From contig DATGXK010000010.1 in NCBI GenBank assembly GCA_035299025.1, positions 186,001 to 250,000 of the forward strand: a stretch of 64,000 nt of DNA, read 5' to 3'. Below the pieces are notes generated by a model. It saw nothing but the letters and a program-made list of their open reading frames with translations, was not told the DNA's origin and made no database searches. Numbering within the stretch: the first letter of the stretch is position 1; the number at the start of each line of letters is the position of its first letter. The position numbers and the translations under genes are program-made. Positions 49,565 through 57,732 of this stretch are shown piece after piece. Source of the stretch: Leadbetterella sp035299025 (GTDB taxonomy: Bacteria > Bacteroidota > Bacteroidia > Cytophagales > Spirosomataceae).

Positions 49565-51991
49565 TCAAAATTTGATTCCTGCCGAAGCGTAGAAAGTACG
49601 GCCATCAGCGGGTAATATTCCGGGCCCAGGATATCCACCAGCTCGGCGTGTAAAATACTTCTCGTCTGAGAGATTATTCACTCCTGCTTTCAAATTATAA
49701 TGTTTAAAGAATTTGAAACTTGCAGATAAATCTTGAACAGTGTACGCTGGTATAAGTCCAGTAGTGGCTGTAGAATTGGCAGTTTCCGTATTGGATGCGT
49801 CGGCATAAGCCTTACCGATATCACTAATTTGCCAAGTGATAGAAATGCCTTTTTTATTGTATGTAAGTCCAAAACGATTGATTTTACGAGGTGCATTTTC
49901 TACTCTTTTACCTGAAAGATTTCCTTCTACAACTTGGCCGTTTACGACTGATGTTGTCTTGAAGTCTCTATAGGTGGCATCTATATAGGCTACTGATGCA
50001 AAAATACTTAAATAGCCCAGTTTGGATTTTCTGAAAAGTGCTGAAATAGGGTCGAATTCTGCATAGCCTTCAAAACCCTGACTTACGGAGCGTCCCAAGT
50101 TGGTTCTGAATTGATAGCGTTGATTTGAGGCATTCGTTTGTGTAATAGTTCCAATTCGGTTTTCATAGTTTACATGAAAATAATCTACATCAAAAGTAAA
50201 GTAGTTGGCAATCTTACCACGATAACCAAAATCAAAATTATAGCCACGTGCGTCTTGTAGGTTTTCATCAATCAAGTCGGTGGTTGCAGGTGGGGTAAGG
50301 TCAGAAATGAGTACTGGTCTATAAGCCTGTGAAAAATTAGAATAGAACTCGGATTGTTTGGTAATGTGATATTCAGCACCTGTACCTAAAAGAAAGAACG
50401 TACGGTTACGAGTGGCAGGAGTTAAATTGTTTGCAACATTATTGGCAATACTTAAACGGCCAGAAATGGATGAACTGATGTTTTCTAACCTTGCTCCGGC
50501 TGTCAAAAGAAATTTTTGACTTAGTCTAAATATATTCTCAAAATAGACGGCTTTGTTGGTATTGTTGAAATCAAGAAGTCGAGGATAGTCTCCGGTAATT
50601 TCAAAATCCATATTTTTATCAACAGTACCTTTGCCCAGTTGTTTTCGATCAATGTTACCGTTGTAATATCTCAAACCACTGGCAATAGTGTTGTTCATTC
50701 CCAAAACTTTATAATCGGTAATAAAGCGTAACTCCGAACCAATATTATTGTAGTAGTCTCTGTCTACTTGTCTGTTGGAAGTCGGGTTGTCTACAGTTGT
50801 GATGGCCGCAACATTACCCACACTGCTTCTCTCTGCTATAACTCCAAAGGTTTTCCAACTCAGCTTTGTTTTTTCGCTGAAAATATATTCTGCCGAAAAA
50901 GAAGGCACCAGCCATGGGGTACTGAACCAATTGCGGTTTCGAAGACTTTGACGAGGATTCTCTGCAAACTGAGCGTCGGTTAACCCACCAGCCTGCTGAC
51001 TCTCATAGGTCATGTAGGTAGCCTCAGCACCAATCTTAAATTTGTTGGTAATACTATAACTCAATTCGGCATGAGCATGGTCGGTGTTAAAATAGCTGTT
51101 GTCTCTCCAGCCATTACCGAAACGTTTCTGATAGTAAGCAGTGTAGCTCAAGCGTCCTTCGGTACCTCCTATGTAATTGAACGTGCTGAAAAGGCCATTA
51201 CTTCCAACGGTATTTTGTGATTCTACTGTTACACGCGTGGAAATATCTGGTTTCCTGAGCACAAAGTTCATCAAACCACCAAATTGAGGGCCATATTGTA
51301 AGGAGGAAGCACCACGAACAATTTCAATCCGATCAACAACTTCCATTGGTGGTGTGTAATAGGCTTCAGGATAGCCCATTGGGTCTGGAGTTATGTCGTA
51401 GCCGTTCATTCTTACGTTAAATTCCCAAGAGCGGTTAGGGCTTAAGCCCCGAGATGCTACAGCCAGTTGAATTCCCGATCCATCGTTTTCCCAGACTGAA
51501 ATGCCTGGTGTTCGACTAAAGATTTGGCGACTGTTGTTCATCGCCAAATTGGCATTGATATTGGCAAGTTTGATAACTTCATTCTTCTTAGTTGCATTTA
51601 TTGCGTAACCTTCTATTTCGGCCAAATGCTCGTTTCCTCTTACACCTCTGCTGGCTACCACTTGAACGTCTTTCAACCTGAAGGTTTCTTCTTCCAACTG
51701 GAAGTCGAGTTTTTTGGACTCATTGTCTTTTAAAGAAAAATTGTATTCTACATTTTTGAATCCAATACTTGTAATTCTTAAGGTGTAGTTTCCTGCGTTG
51801 AGACCTTTTATGATGTAATCCCCGTCGGTATTGGTTTCTACTCCTCTTACCGTGTTCTTTAGGAGAATTGTTACTCCTACCAAGGCCTCATTTTCCTTAT
51901 CTGTTATACGCCCTTCTACTTTTCCTTTTTGTCCAAGTGATATTAAGTTAGCTTGAAGAATGCAGTAAATGGTAAAAATCCAAGACTTCAT
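49565..51991 (-). CDS. TonB-dependent receptor, FecA-like (ferric dicitrate type)
   Basis: An 808-residue receptor with signal peptide 1-20, a carboxypeptidase-regulatory domain (about 23-105: EGRITDKENEALVGVTILLKN), a plug with SRTPGISVWENDGSGIQLAVAS, RGLSPNRSWEFNVRMNGYD and the EIVRGASSLQYGPQFGG signature, and a barrel ending TFYASAGIKF. RGLSPNRS and the aromatic YPEAYYTPP loop are typical of FecA-like ferric citrate receptors. Three Fur-box-like palindromes and a consensus promoter stand directly upstream. Its own transcript probably runs on to the next receptor, as no clear terminator separates them (only a hairpin AAGGAAA...TTTCCTT at 49527-49551 without a T-run). Confidence 0.92.
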   Translation of the reverse strand: MKSWIFTIYCILQANLISLGQKGKVEGRITDKENEALVGVTILLKNTVRGVETNTDGDYIIKGLNAGNYTLRITSIGFKNVEYNFSLKDNESKKLDFQLEEETFRLKDVQVVASRGVRGNEHLAEIEGYAINATKKNEVIKLANINANLAMNNSRQIFSRTPGISVWENDGSGIQLAVASRGLSPNRSWEFNVRMNGYDITPDPMGYPEAYYTPPMEVVDRIEIVRGASSLQYGPQFGGLMNFVLRKPDISTRVTVESQNTVGSNGLFSTFNYIGGTEGRLSYTAYYQKRFGNGWRDNSYFNTDHAHAELSYSITNKFKIGAEATYMTYESQQAGGLTDAQFAENPRQSLRNRNWFSTPWLVPSFSAEYIFSEKTKLSWKTFGVIAERSSVGNVAAITTVDNPTSNRQVDRDYYNNIGSELRFITDYKVLGMNNTIASGLRYYNGNIDRKQLGKGTVDKNMDFEITGDYPRLLDFNNTNKAVYFENIFRLSQKFLLTAGARLENISSSISGRLSIANNVANNLTPATRNRTFFLLGTGAEYHITKQSEFYSNFSQAYRPVLISDLTPPATTDLIDENLQDARGYNFDFGYRGKIANYFTFDVDYFHVNYENRIGTITQTNASNQRYQFRTNLGRSVSQGFEGYAEFDPISALFRKSKLGYLSIFASVAYIDATYRDFKTTSVVNGQVVEGNLSGKRVENAPRKINRFGLTYNKKGISITWQISDIGKAYADASNTETANSTATTGLIPAYTVQDLSASFKFFKHYNLKAGVNNLSDEKYFTRRAGGYPGPGILPADGRTFYASAGIKF

Positions 51992-52008
51992 ATTGATTTT
52001 TTGATTTT

Positions 52009-52099
52009 ATTTAGACTTATTATAAATAACATTACAAAAGTATATGCTCTTTAGATTCATTCCAAATAAAAGCTATAATTATTTAGAATTATTTCAAAT
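52009..52099 (-). promoter_or_regulatory. Fur-regulated promoter with three Fur-box-like palindromes
   Basis: Palindromes of the form ATTTAGAnTnATT...AAAT lie at 52009-52027, 52049-52067 and 52081-52099. Between them, on the minus strand, TTTG (52063-52066) and TACTTTTG (52035-52042) are exactly 20 bp apart, a full Bacteroidota promoter. The middle box covers the -33 element and the lowest box covers the start of transcription. Confidence 0.75.
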
Positions 52100-52189
52100 A
52101 AGGAAATTGATTTTTAAGATTTGGCTGTAGTTTAAGCCTAATTTGATGCTACGGATCGAAATGACCAGCAAGTAAAAGCCTATTAGTCT

Positions 52190-53203
52190 CTAGCGAAGTA
52201 GTTTTTTGAAACCATTTGTTTGGGTGGTTTCTAGAACGCCGTTGTTGTTTGTAATAACCTGAATCTCAAATTTCATTTTTTTTGCCAGTTCAAAGCTTTT
52301 TTCTTTACCCAAAACCACAAATGCCGTAGCCCAAGCATCTGACTCAGTACATGTGGGAGCGATTACAGAAACAGACACAATTTTGTGTTCTACTGCTTGT
52401 CCGGTTTTCGGATTGAGTATATGACCCACTCTTTTTCCAGATTTTTCAATATAGTTTCTGTAATTTCCGGATGTCGCCAGACTTGAGTTCTTTAGAGCCA
52501 AAACCCCTTGCAGCTCGCTTTGTTTGTCCGATATATCTCTAATAGGTTTTTCAATTCCAATTTTCCAAATTTGACCTTCCTGATTTTTGCCACTCGCTCT
52601 AATTTCGCCACCAACCTCTACCAGGTAGTGTTTTATTCCTTTGTTTTTCAGGTGATTGCACAATAAATCTACGGTGTAGCCTTGTGCAATGGCATTAAAG
52701 TCCAGACTTATTCCTTCTAGATTTTTTATCACTTTATTGTTTACCAAGTCAACTTTGTGAAAACCTACAAATTGTAAGAGAGAATCAATAGTTTGCAAAC
52801 TGGGCAATGGAAGGTCGTTTTTAGAAACAAATCCGTAGGCCTTTACAATCGGTCCAATGGTAGGGTCAAACGCTCCATCTGACTGTCTGTAAACTTTTTT
52901 TGAAACTTCGAAAACATATCTTAGGTGCTCATCAATAATATAATCTTCATTGTTTCGATTAATTTTTGAGAGGGTCGAATTACGATTCCAAAGAGACATG
53001 CTTTGATCAATCACAGTAAAAATACTATCTGCTTCTTCTTTCGAAAAAGAAGCTTTAGGCCCTTTAAATACGATGGAGTAGGTTGTACCTTGGGCTTCGC
53101 CAAATATTTTTTGGAATTCGCCACCCTTTTGTGCATTTATCCAACAAATACAACCGAAGAAGAAAAGAGGAAAAAGAAATTTATCCGATAGTTTCACTTT
53201 CAA
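52190..53203 (-). CDS. apbE: ApbE family FAD:protein FMN transferase
   Basis: A 337-residue exported protein with a hydrophobic signal (about 9-25, ending INAQ; FFGC might also be a lipobox). ApbE features include MSLWNRNSTLSKIN, FDPTIGPIVKAYGF, ISLDFNAIAQGYTVD with the FAD-binding region, VEVGGEIRASGKN and SDAWATAFVVLG. It attaches FMN covalently to threonine in periplasmic or membrane flavoproteins. No substrate with a DGATST-type motif is visible in the window. It stands upstream of the FecA-like receptor gene in the same direction, separated by 198 bp of Fur-regulated promoter. Confidence 0.9.
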   Translation of the reverse strand: MKVKLSDKFLFPLFFFGCICWINAQKGGEFQKIFGEAQGTTYSIVFKGPKASFSKEEADSIFTVIDQSMSLWNRNSTLSKINRNNEDYIIDEHLRYVFEVSKKVYRQSDGAFDPTIGPIVKAYGFVSKNDLPLPSLQTIDSLLQFVGFHKVDLVNNKVIKNLEGISLDFNAIAQGYTVDLLCNHLKNKGIKHYLVEVGGEIRASGKNQEGQIWKIGIEKPIRDISDKQSELQGVLALKNSSLATSGNYRNYIEKSGKRVGHILNPKTGQAVEHKIVSVSVIAPTCTESDAWATAFVVLGKEKSFELAKKMKFEIQVITNNNGVLETTQTNGFKKLLR

Positions 53204-53327
53204 TAATAGAAGATTTTCCCAAAAATACGAAATCTACATCTCTGACTTTCGGTTTGGGGATAGCTTTCAAAAAAAAACTGACCCCATAATTCTTATGTAA
53301 TAGGTAATCACAGAGGGTTTTCACCAT

Positions 53328-54122
53328 TTAAGTCAAATTGGAAGAGGCATTTCTTTTTTTGCTGTTGATTTCTTTAAGTATACCATCCCAAAGCTGAATT
53401 CGTATTTCCAAAGCTTTTGTTGCAGTTTGTTTTACTTCAAGCCATTTTTGAGGGTCGTTTTCACAAAGTTCTTCTATCATCCTCAAAGCCAAGGGGCCAT
53501 GTTCTCCTGCATCTACCTCTACATGCCTGTCAAGGTAATACCTAAGTTTTCTGTACTTCTTTTTGTTGGTTTCCGACTTCTCTAGAATGGCATAGAACAT
53601 GTCAGGTATTAAATCTTCTCTGCCAAAAGTAAAAGCTGAGGCAATATTATGCACTTTTTTGCTTCGAATTACCTCAAATGTATACTCCAAAAAAAGCTGT
53701 ACCTCAGGTATAACTTTAAGTGTTTGAATACAGTTGGAGACTGTTCTTCCATCTTGAATGTCCCGAATAAAGTCTGTTATTTTCGATACATCTGCCCTTA
53801 TTTCAATCATGGCTTCTCGATACATTTCGAAATGACTCTTTGGTTCGCCTTTTTCGTTAACATCACTCTCTTCTCCCCATACAATTTCATTTATAAACCT
53901 ACTCAATGCTGGGTTTCTCGGCGGAACCCATGGAACTTTGGTACAAGTTAAGCTTGCTTGTAAAGATTTTAACAATGACATAAAATCCCAAACAGCAAAG
54001 ACATGATTTTGCATAAAAATTTGCAGGTCCTCTAAGGTTTTTAGATTGGAATACAATGGGTGATTTCGTAGTTTCTCTCTTAATTCTTTCAATTCGGTTT
54101 GAATTACATTTATTTGATTCAT
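53328..54122 (-). CDS. DUF3050 protein, heme-oxygenase-like fold
   Basis: A 264-residue, mostly helical cytoplasmic protein of the DUF3050 family (NHPLYSNLKTLEDLQIFMQNHVFAVWDFMSL at 19-50 is the family start). Carboxylates and histidines that could form a metal site are H40, E93-x3-H97, E169 and D204-x3-H208, an order like that of heme-oxygenase-like diiron proteins. The reaction is unknown. It lies 124 bp upstream of ApbE in the same direction and close to iron uptake genes, which may or may not be meaningful. Confidence 0.8.
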   Translation of the reverse strand: MNQINVIQTELKELREKLRNHPLYSNLKTLEDLQIFMQNHVFAVWDFMSLLKSLQASLTCTKVPWVPPRNPALSRFINEIVWGEESDVNEKGEPKSHFEMYREAMIEIRADVSKITDFIRDIQDGRTVSNCIQTLKVIPEVQLFLEYTFEVIRSKKVHNIASAFTFGREDLIPDMFYAILEKSETNKKKYRKLRYYLDRHVEVDAGEHGPLALRMIEELCENDPQKWLEVKQTATKALEIRIQLWDGILKEINSKKRNASSNLT

Positions 54123-54334
54123 AGGTTTAAATTTTCTAATCTTATATTTACGATACTCCTGTTTTCTAGGATTACTGTTAAACTTGTTTTTTTACTTAAA
54201 GTTTTAAATGCCATTTCAACTTATCATGTAATTGGAGTTTTATGAATTGAGCTTTTTATGTTATTTTTGACTAACAAGGTCAAATAAATCTTTATTGAAT
54301 ACATTTCTTTTTTTTTGAACATTTAGACTCCATT

Positions 54335-55753
54335 ATGAACCAAAAACGTTTCTTTACGCTGCATATCAATTTTAAGTGTCTGTTTATAAGTCTTTTATTG
54401 CCTTTTTATGGTTTTGCTAATCTTACGTTGCCTGCGTTTTTTAGCTCAGGTATGGTGCTTCAGCAGAATTCCACTGTAAAAATCTGGGGTTCGGGTAAAA
54501 CCAGCGAGCCTATTAGTATCACGACTTCTTGGAATCAAAAAAAATATACCTCCACGGTTGATGTTTACGGAAAATGGACCATGGAAATAGAAACTCCAAT
54601 TTATGGTGGACCTTATGAAATAAAAATAAGTGGCTACAATGAAATAGTCCTGAAAGATATTCTCATAGGTGAAGTTTGGGTGGTTTCGGGCCAAAGTAAT
54701 ATGGAATGGAGTGCGGCTTCGGGTATCGATAATGCGGAAGCGGAGGTTCAAATGGCCAATTTTCCTGAATTAAGATTGTTTACAGTTAATCACGCCACGG
54801 CCAATTCGCCTCAAAATAATCTTTCTGGCGATTGGAAAATCTGCACACCAGAGTCTATGAGAAACTTTAGTGCCATTGGTTACTATTTTGCCAAGCATAT
54901 TTACGAAAACATACAAGTTCCTGTAGGCATTATCAACACCTCTTGGGGCGGAACGCCAGCGGAGGCTTGGACATCCGAAGAGAGTATTAAAGCAGATGCT
55001 GTTCTTTACAAAGATGCGTTGGGCTTAAAAGAGGTGCCTTGGGGTCCGGTAAAAACATCAGTAATATACAATGCAATGGTAGCCCCGCTCGTAGGTTTAA
55101 AAATCAAAGGATTTTTGTGGTATCAGGGGGAGTCAAATGTATCTAATGCAGCTCATTATGATAAATTGCTCAATACGCTCATCAACAGTTGGAGAAAAGC
55201 TTGGGGTGAGGAACTGCCTTTTTATTATGTGCAAATAGCTCCTTATAAATATGGAAATCCTGAGGAGGGGGTGGTTTTGAGAAATGCACAAAGAATGGCA
55301 GAAAATACATCCAAAACGGCGATGGTGACCATTTCGGATATTGGAAATATTGATGATATCCATCCCAGAAACAAAAAAGACGTCGGAATTCGTTTGGGTA
55401 ACGTGGCTTTGAAAAATCTTTACAGTGCTTATAAAGGTGAGATTTCTGGACCCAAACTTCTACTTTATGAGTCTAAAAAAGGACAAATTACCTTGTTTTT
55501 TGACACACAAGAGTTGAAATGTGATAAAAATTGCATGAACAACTTCGAAATAGCTGATACTTCGGGAGAATTCAGAAAGGCCAATGTCAGAATTAAAAGT
55601 AATACCATTGTCCTTACTAATACTAAAATATCATACCCTGTTTTTGCAAGATTTGAATGGAACAATACAGCTGAGGCCAGCCTAAAAAATAATCAAGGGC
55701 TGCCTGCATCGGCATTTATCACGGATAATTGGTGGCAATTTAAGAATTACTGA
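54335..55753 (+). CDS. exported sialate O-acetylesterase (SASA family)
   Basis: A 472-residue protein with signal peptide (about 12-28, ending YGFA). The SGNH-type nucleophile is S121 in WVVSGQSNMEWSA; WYQGESN carries the glycine/glutamine block and DIHPRNKKDVGIRLG contains the catalytic D-x-x-H (DIHP). A beta-rich domain precedes the catalytic part (about 30-110). It removes acetyl esters from sialic acid or other acetylated sugars. No sialidase or NanA-type gene is near, so plant-glycan deacetylation is an alternative. Convergent with the TauE/SafE gene (8 bp). Confidence 0.9.
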   Translation: MNQKRFFTLHINFKCLFISLLLPFYGFANLTLPAFFSSGMVLQQNSTVKIWGSGKTSEPISITTSWNQKKYTSTVDVYGKWTMEIETPIYGGPYEIKISGYNEIVLKDILIGEVWVVSGQSNMEWSAASGIDNAEAEVQMANFPELRLFTVNHATANSPQNNLSGDWKICTPESMRNFSAIGYYFAKHIYENIQVPVGIINTSWGGTPAEAWTSEESIKADAVLYKDALGLKEVPWGPVKTSVIYNAMVAPLVGLKIKGFLWYQGESNVSNAAHYDKLLNTLINSWRKAWGEELPFYYVQIAPYKYGNPEEGVVLRNAQRMAENTSKTAMVTISDIGNIDDIHPRNKKDVGIRLGNVALKNLYSAYKGEISGPKLLLYESKKGQITLFFDTQELKCDKNCMNNFEIADTSGEFRKANVRIKSNTIVLTNTKISYPVFARFEWNNTAEASLKNNQGLPASAFITDNWWQFKNY

Positions 55754-55761
55754 GTTTTAGT

Positions 55762-56541
55762 TTATATAAAAAACTTAATGGCTGAAGCAGCCACGATTAC
55801 AATCAATAGTCTGTATATCCAAAGATTGGCGTTGGGGATTTTCACAATATATTTTACGCCTATCCAAGCTCCCAGTGCTTGAAATATGCCCATTAGCAGG
55901 CCGTATCCGTAGTGAACCTTGCCGTAATACATAAACAATGCAAGTGCAGGAGCAGTAAAAGCCAGTACTAAGGCTAGTTTAAGGCCATTGCTTTGGGTTA
56001 AGCTGTATTTAGAGATCAATACGAGCCCAGCTAATAGGAAGAACCCAACTCCCGCTTGTAGAAACCCGCCGTAAATACCTATCAGAAAGAATGTTACAAA
56101 TGTGCCAATGTTTTTATTTTGGGCTTCAGTGAGTTTGTCTTCTATGAGCCATCTTTCAGGCTTAAACAATAAAACAATGAGCATAAAAACCATCAGGCCA
56201 CCAATGGTATAGTTCATCATTTTTTCATCAATATCCACTGCTATTTTTGAACCTAAAATGGCACCTAAAACCGATGGGATAATTAACCAAAGTGAGCCGC
56301 GAAATACTTCTGGCTTTGATTGAGCATACTTTCCAGTCGCCACGACGCTTTGTAAAAACACGCCTATCCGATTACTGGCGTTTGCGATAGAAGGTGATAA
56401 GTCACACATGAAAATAAAGACTGGCAAAGTAATGAGTGAGCCACTTCCAGCTATCGTGTTGATGATGCCTGTAAGCGTACCTACCACCACAAATACTAGG
56501 AATTGCCAGATATTTAGATCAATATGGAAGTATTCTTGCAT
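55762..56541 (-). CDS. TauE/SafE family sulfite exporter-like permease
   Basis: A 259-residue inner membrane protein with about eight helices. GTLTGIINTIAGSGSLITLPVFIF is the conserved first repeat and GIYGGFLQAGVGFFLLAGLV the second, the hallmark of the TauE/SafE fold. Members export sulfite, sulfoacetate or other organic acids. There are no sulfur genes nearby, so the substrate is open. The 188 bp upstream contain no gene and no strong motif. Confidence 0.88.
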   Translation of the reverse strand: MQEYFHIDLNIWQFLVFVVVGTLTGIINTIAGSGSLITLPVFIFMCDLSPSIANASNRIGVFLQSVVATGKYAQSKPEVFRGSLWLIIPSVLGAILGSKIAVDIDEKMMNYTIGGLMVFMLIVLLFKPERWLIEDKLTEAQNKNIGTFVTFFLIGIYGGFLQAGVGFFLLAGLVLISKYSLTQSNGLKLALVLAFTAPALALFMYYGKVHYGYGLLMGIFQALGAWIGVKYIVKIPNANLWIYRLLIVIVAASAIKFFI

Positions 56542-56729
56542 TTCAAGAAATGGTTTTTAGAAAATTTTCAGGAGTCATTCTAATTATCATATTTGGTTTT
56601 TTACCTTGTATATTTAGTATATTCTTAAAAGAAATGTCGAAAAGAATTCTCTCATTTAATCCATTTACAATTGGTTTACAGAAGTAATACTTTTGTTTTA
56701 TTTAGAAACTATTGGCATCACCTATAATT

Positions 56730-57407
56730 TTATTCATAATCATATCTAAACGTCGAATATTGTTCTTTATAAACGATGGTTTTAAATTTATTGCAAAACT
56801 TTTCATTCAGTTCCAACTCTAATTTTTGGTCTTTATAGTTATAATGTTTCTTATTTAAGAAACCAACCGACCTTAATGTAGAATGTTCCAATATTGGATT
56901 TAGATTTCCATCTAAGATATTTGTGTTTACAAAACGAAATTCTATTAGATTCGGGAATTTTTTTAGAAAGTGGAGGTTGTCAATTGAACCACAAGAGTTT
57001 AAGCAAAGGACTCTCAACTTTTTAAGTTGTAATAATTCGTTTGTAAACTTGAATTTTTTTGATCCGTTAATATGTAAAAACTCAATACTATCTTTAAGAC
57101 GACTTAATCCAAAATCATTTTCGAGTTTCACACAGTAATGTAATTCCAGCCTTTTTATATTCTTGAATTTTTCTATTCCATCAAAGTTTTTGAAGATTCC
57201 ACAATTTAATTCAAGATATAATAGTTTTTCATTTTCAGGTAGGTTATCAAATGAATTGAGTTTTTCTTTGAGATGCCAAACTATTCCATATTCTGAGTTT
57301 TCAAAAGCTTTATTTTCTGTTGCAATAAATTTTTCTTTGAAATCTTTCCGGAAGATTTTAGATTGTTCTAATTGTTCAAACCATATTGTATTAAACCTCC
57401 AGTCCAT
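56730..57407 (-). CDS. leucine-rich-repeat-like protein of unknown function
   Basis: A 225-residue protein without signal. About four irregular leucine-rich units can be seen between 75 and 190 (FKNIKRLELHYCVKL, IEFLHINGSKKFKF, LKKLRVLCLNSCGS, FPNLIEFRFVNTN), with spacing near 24 residues. The gene is more AT-rich than its neighbours and stands alone between intergenic stretches, which hints at recent acquisition. LRR proteins bind other proteins; no partner is suggested here. Confidence 0.65.
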   Translation of the reverse strand: MDWRFNTIWFEQLEQSKIFRKDFKEKFIATENKAFENSEYGIVWHLKEKLNSFDNLPENEKLLYLELNCGIFKNFDGIEKFKNIKRLELHYCVKLENDFGLSRLKDSIEFLHINGSKKFKFTNELLQLKKLRVLCLNSCGSIDNLHFLKKFPNLIEFRFVNTNILDGNLNPILEHSTLRSVGFLNKKHYNYKDQKLELELNEKFCNKFKTIVYKEQYSTFRYDYE

Positions 57408-57515
57408 TTCTAATTTTATTCACTTTATATTATAGCCTTGAATTTATAAATACTTGTTGGATAAAGCTTGAACTAATTCGTCTTTGTAATCAATATTTAT
57501 TTTTGTTTCGAAAGC

Positions 57516-57692
57516 TCATTTCATTGACAAAACAAATGGACTAACTTTCTGATATTGTTTTTTATACTTATTTGCAGAAGTCATCAAGTTCCCCCCTATA
57601 ATATAGTCTTCATTCAAAATTTTTTTTTGAAAATGGACTTTTGATTTCTCTGTTCCCGATTTGTATTTGCTTTGAGGAGATTTTTTCTTCAT
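57516..57692 (-). CDS. possible small Lys-rich protein (58 aa) in the gap 57408-57732
   Basis: The 325-bp stretch between the LRR gene and the TonB receptor holds one open frame of 58 codons with an ATG, beginning MKKKSPQSKYKSGTEKSK and ending VSPFVLSMK. The composition (Lys, Ser, Tyr, Asn) is compatible with a real small basic protein, but there is no recognisable domain and no clear promoter. The remainder of the gap shows nothing else. Confidence 0.3.
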   Translation of the reverse strand: MKKKSPQSKYKSGTEKSKVHFQKKILNEDYIIGGNLMTSANKYKKQYQKVSPFVLSMK

Positions 57693-57732
57693 TAGAAATT
57701 CATTTTTATCAAAAATAAATACGTGTAAAAAA

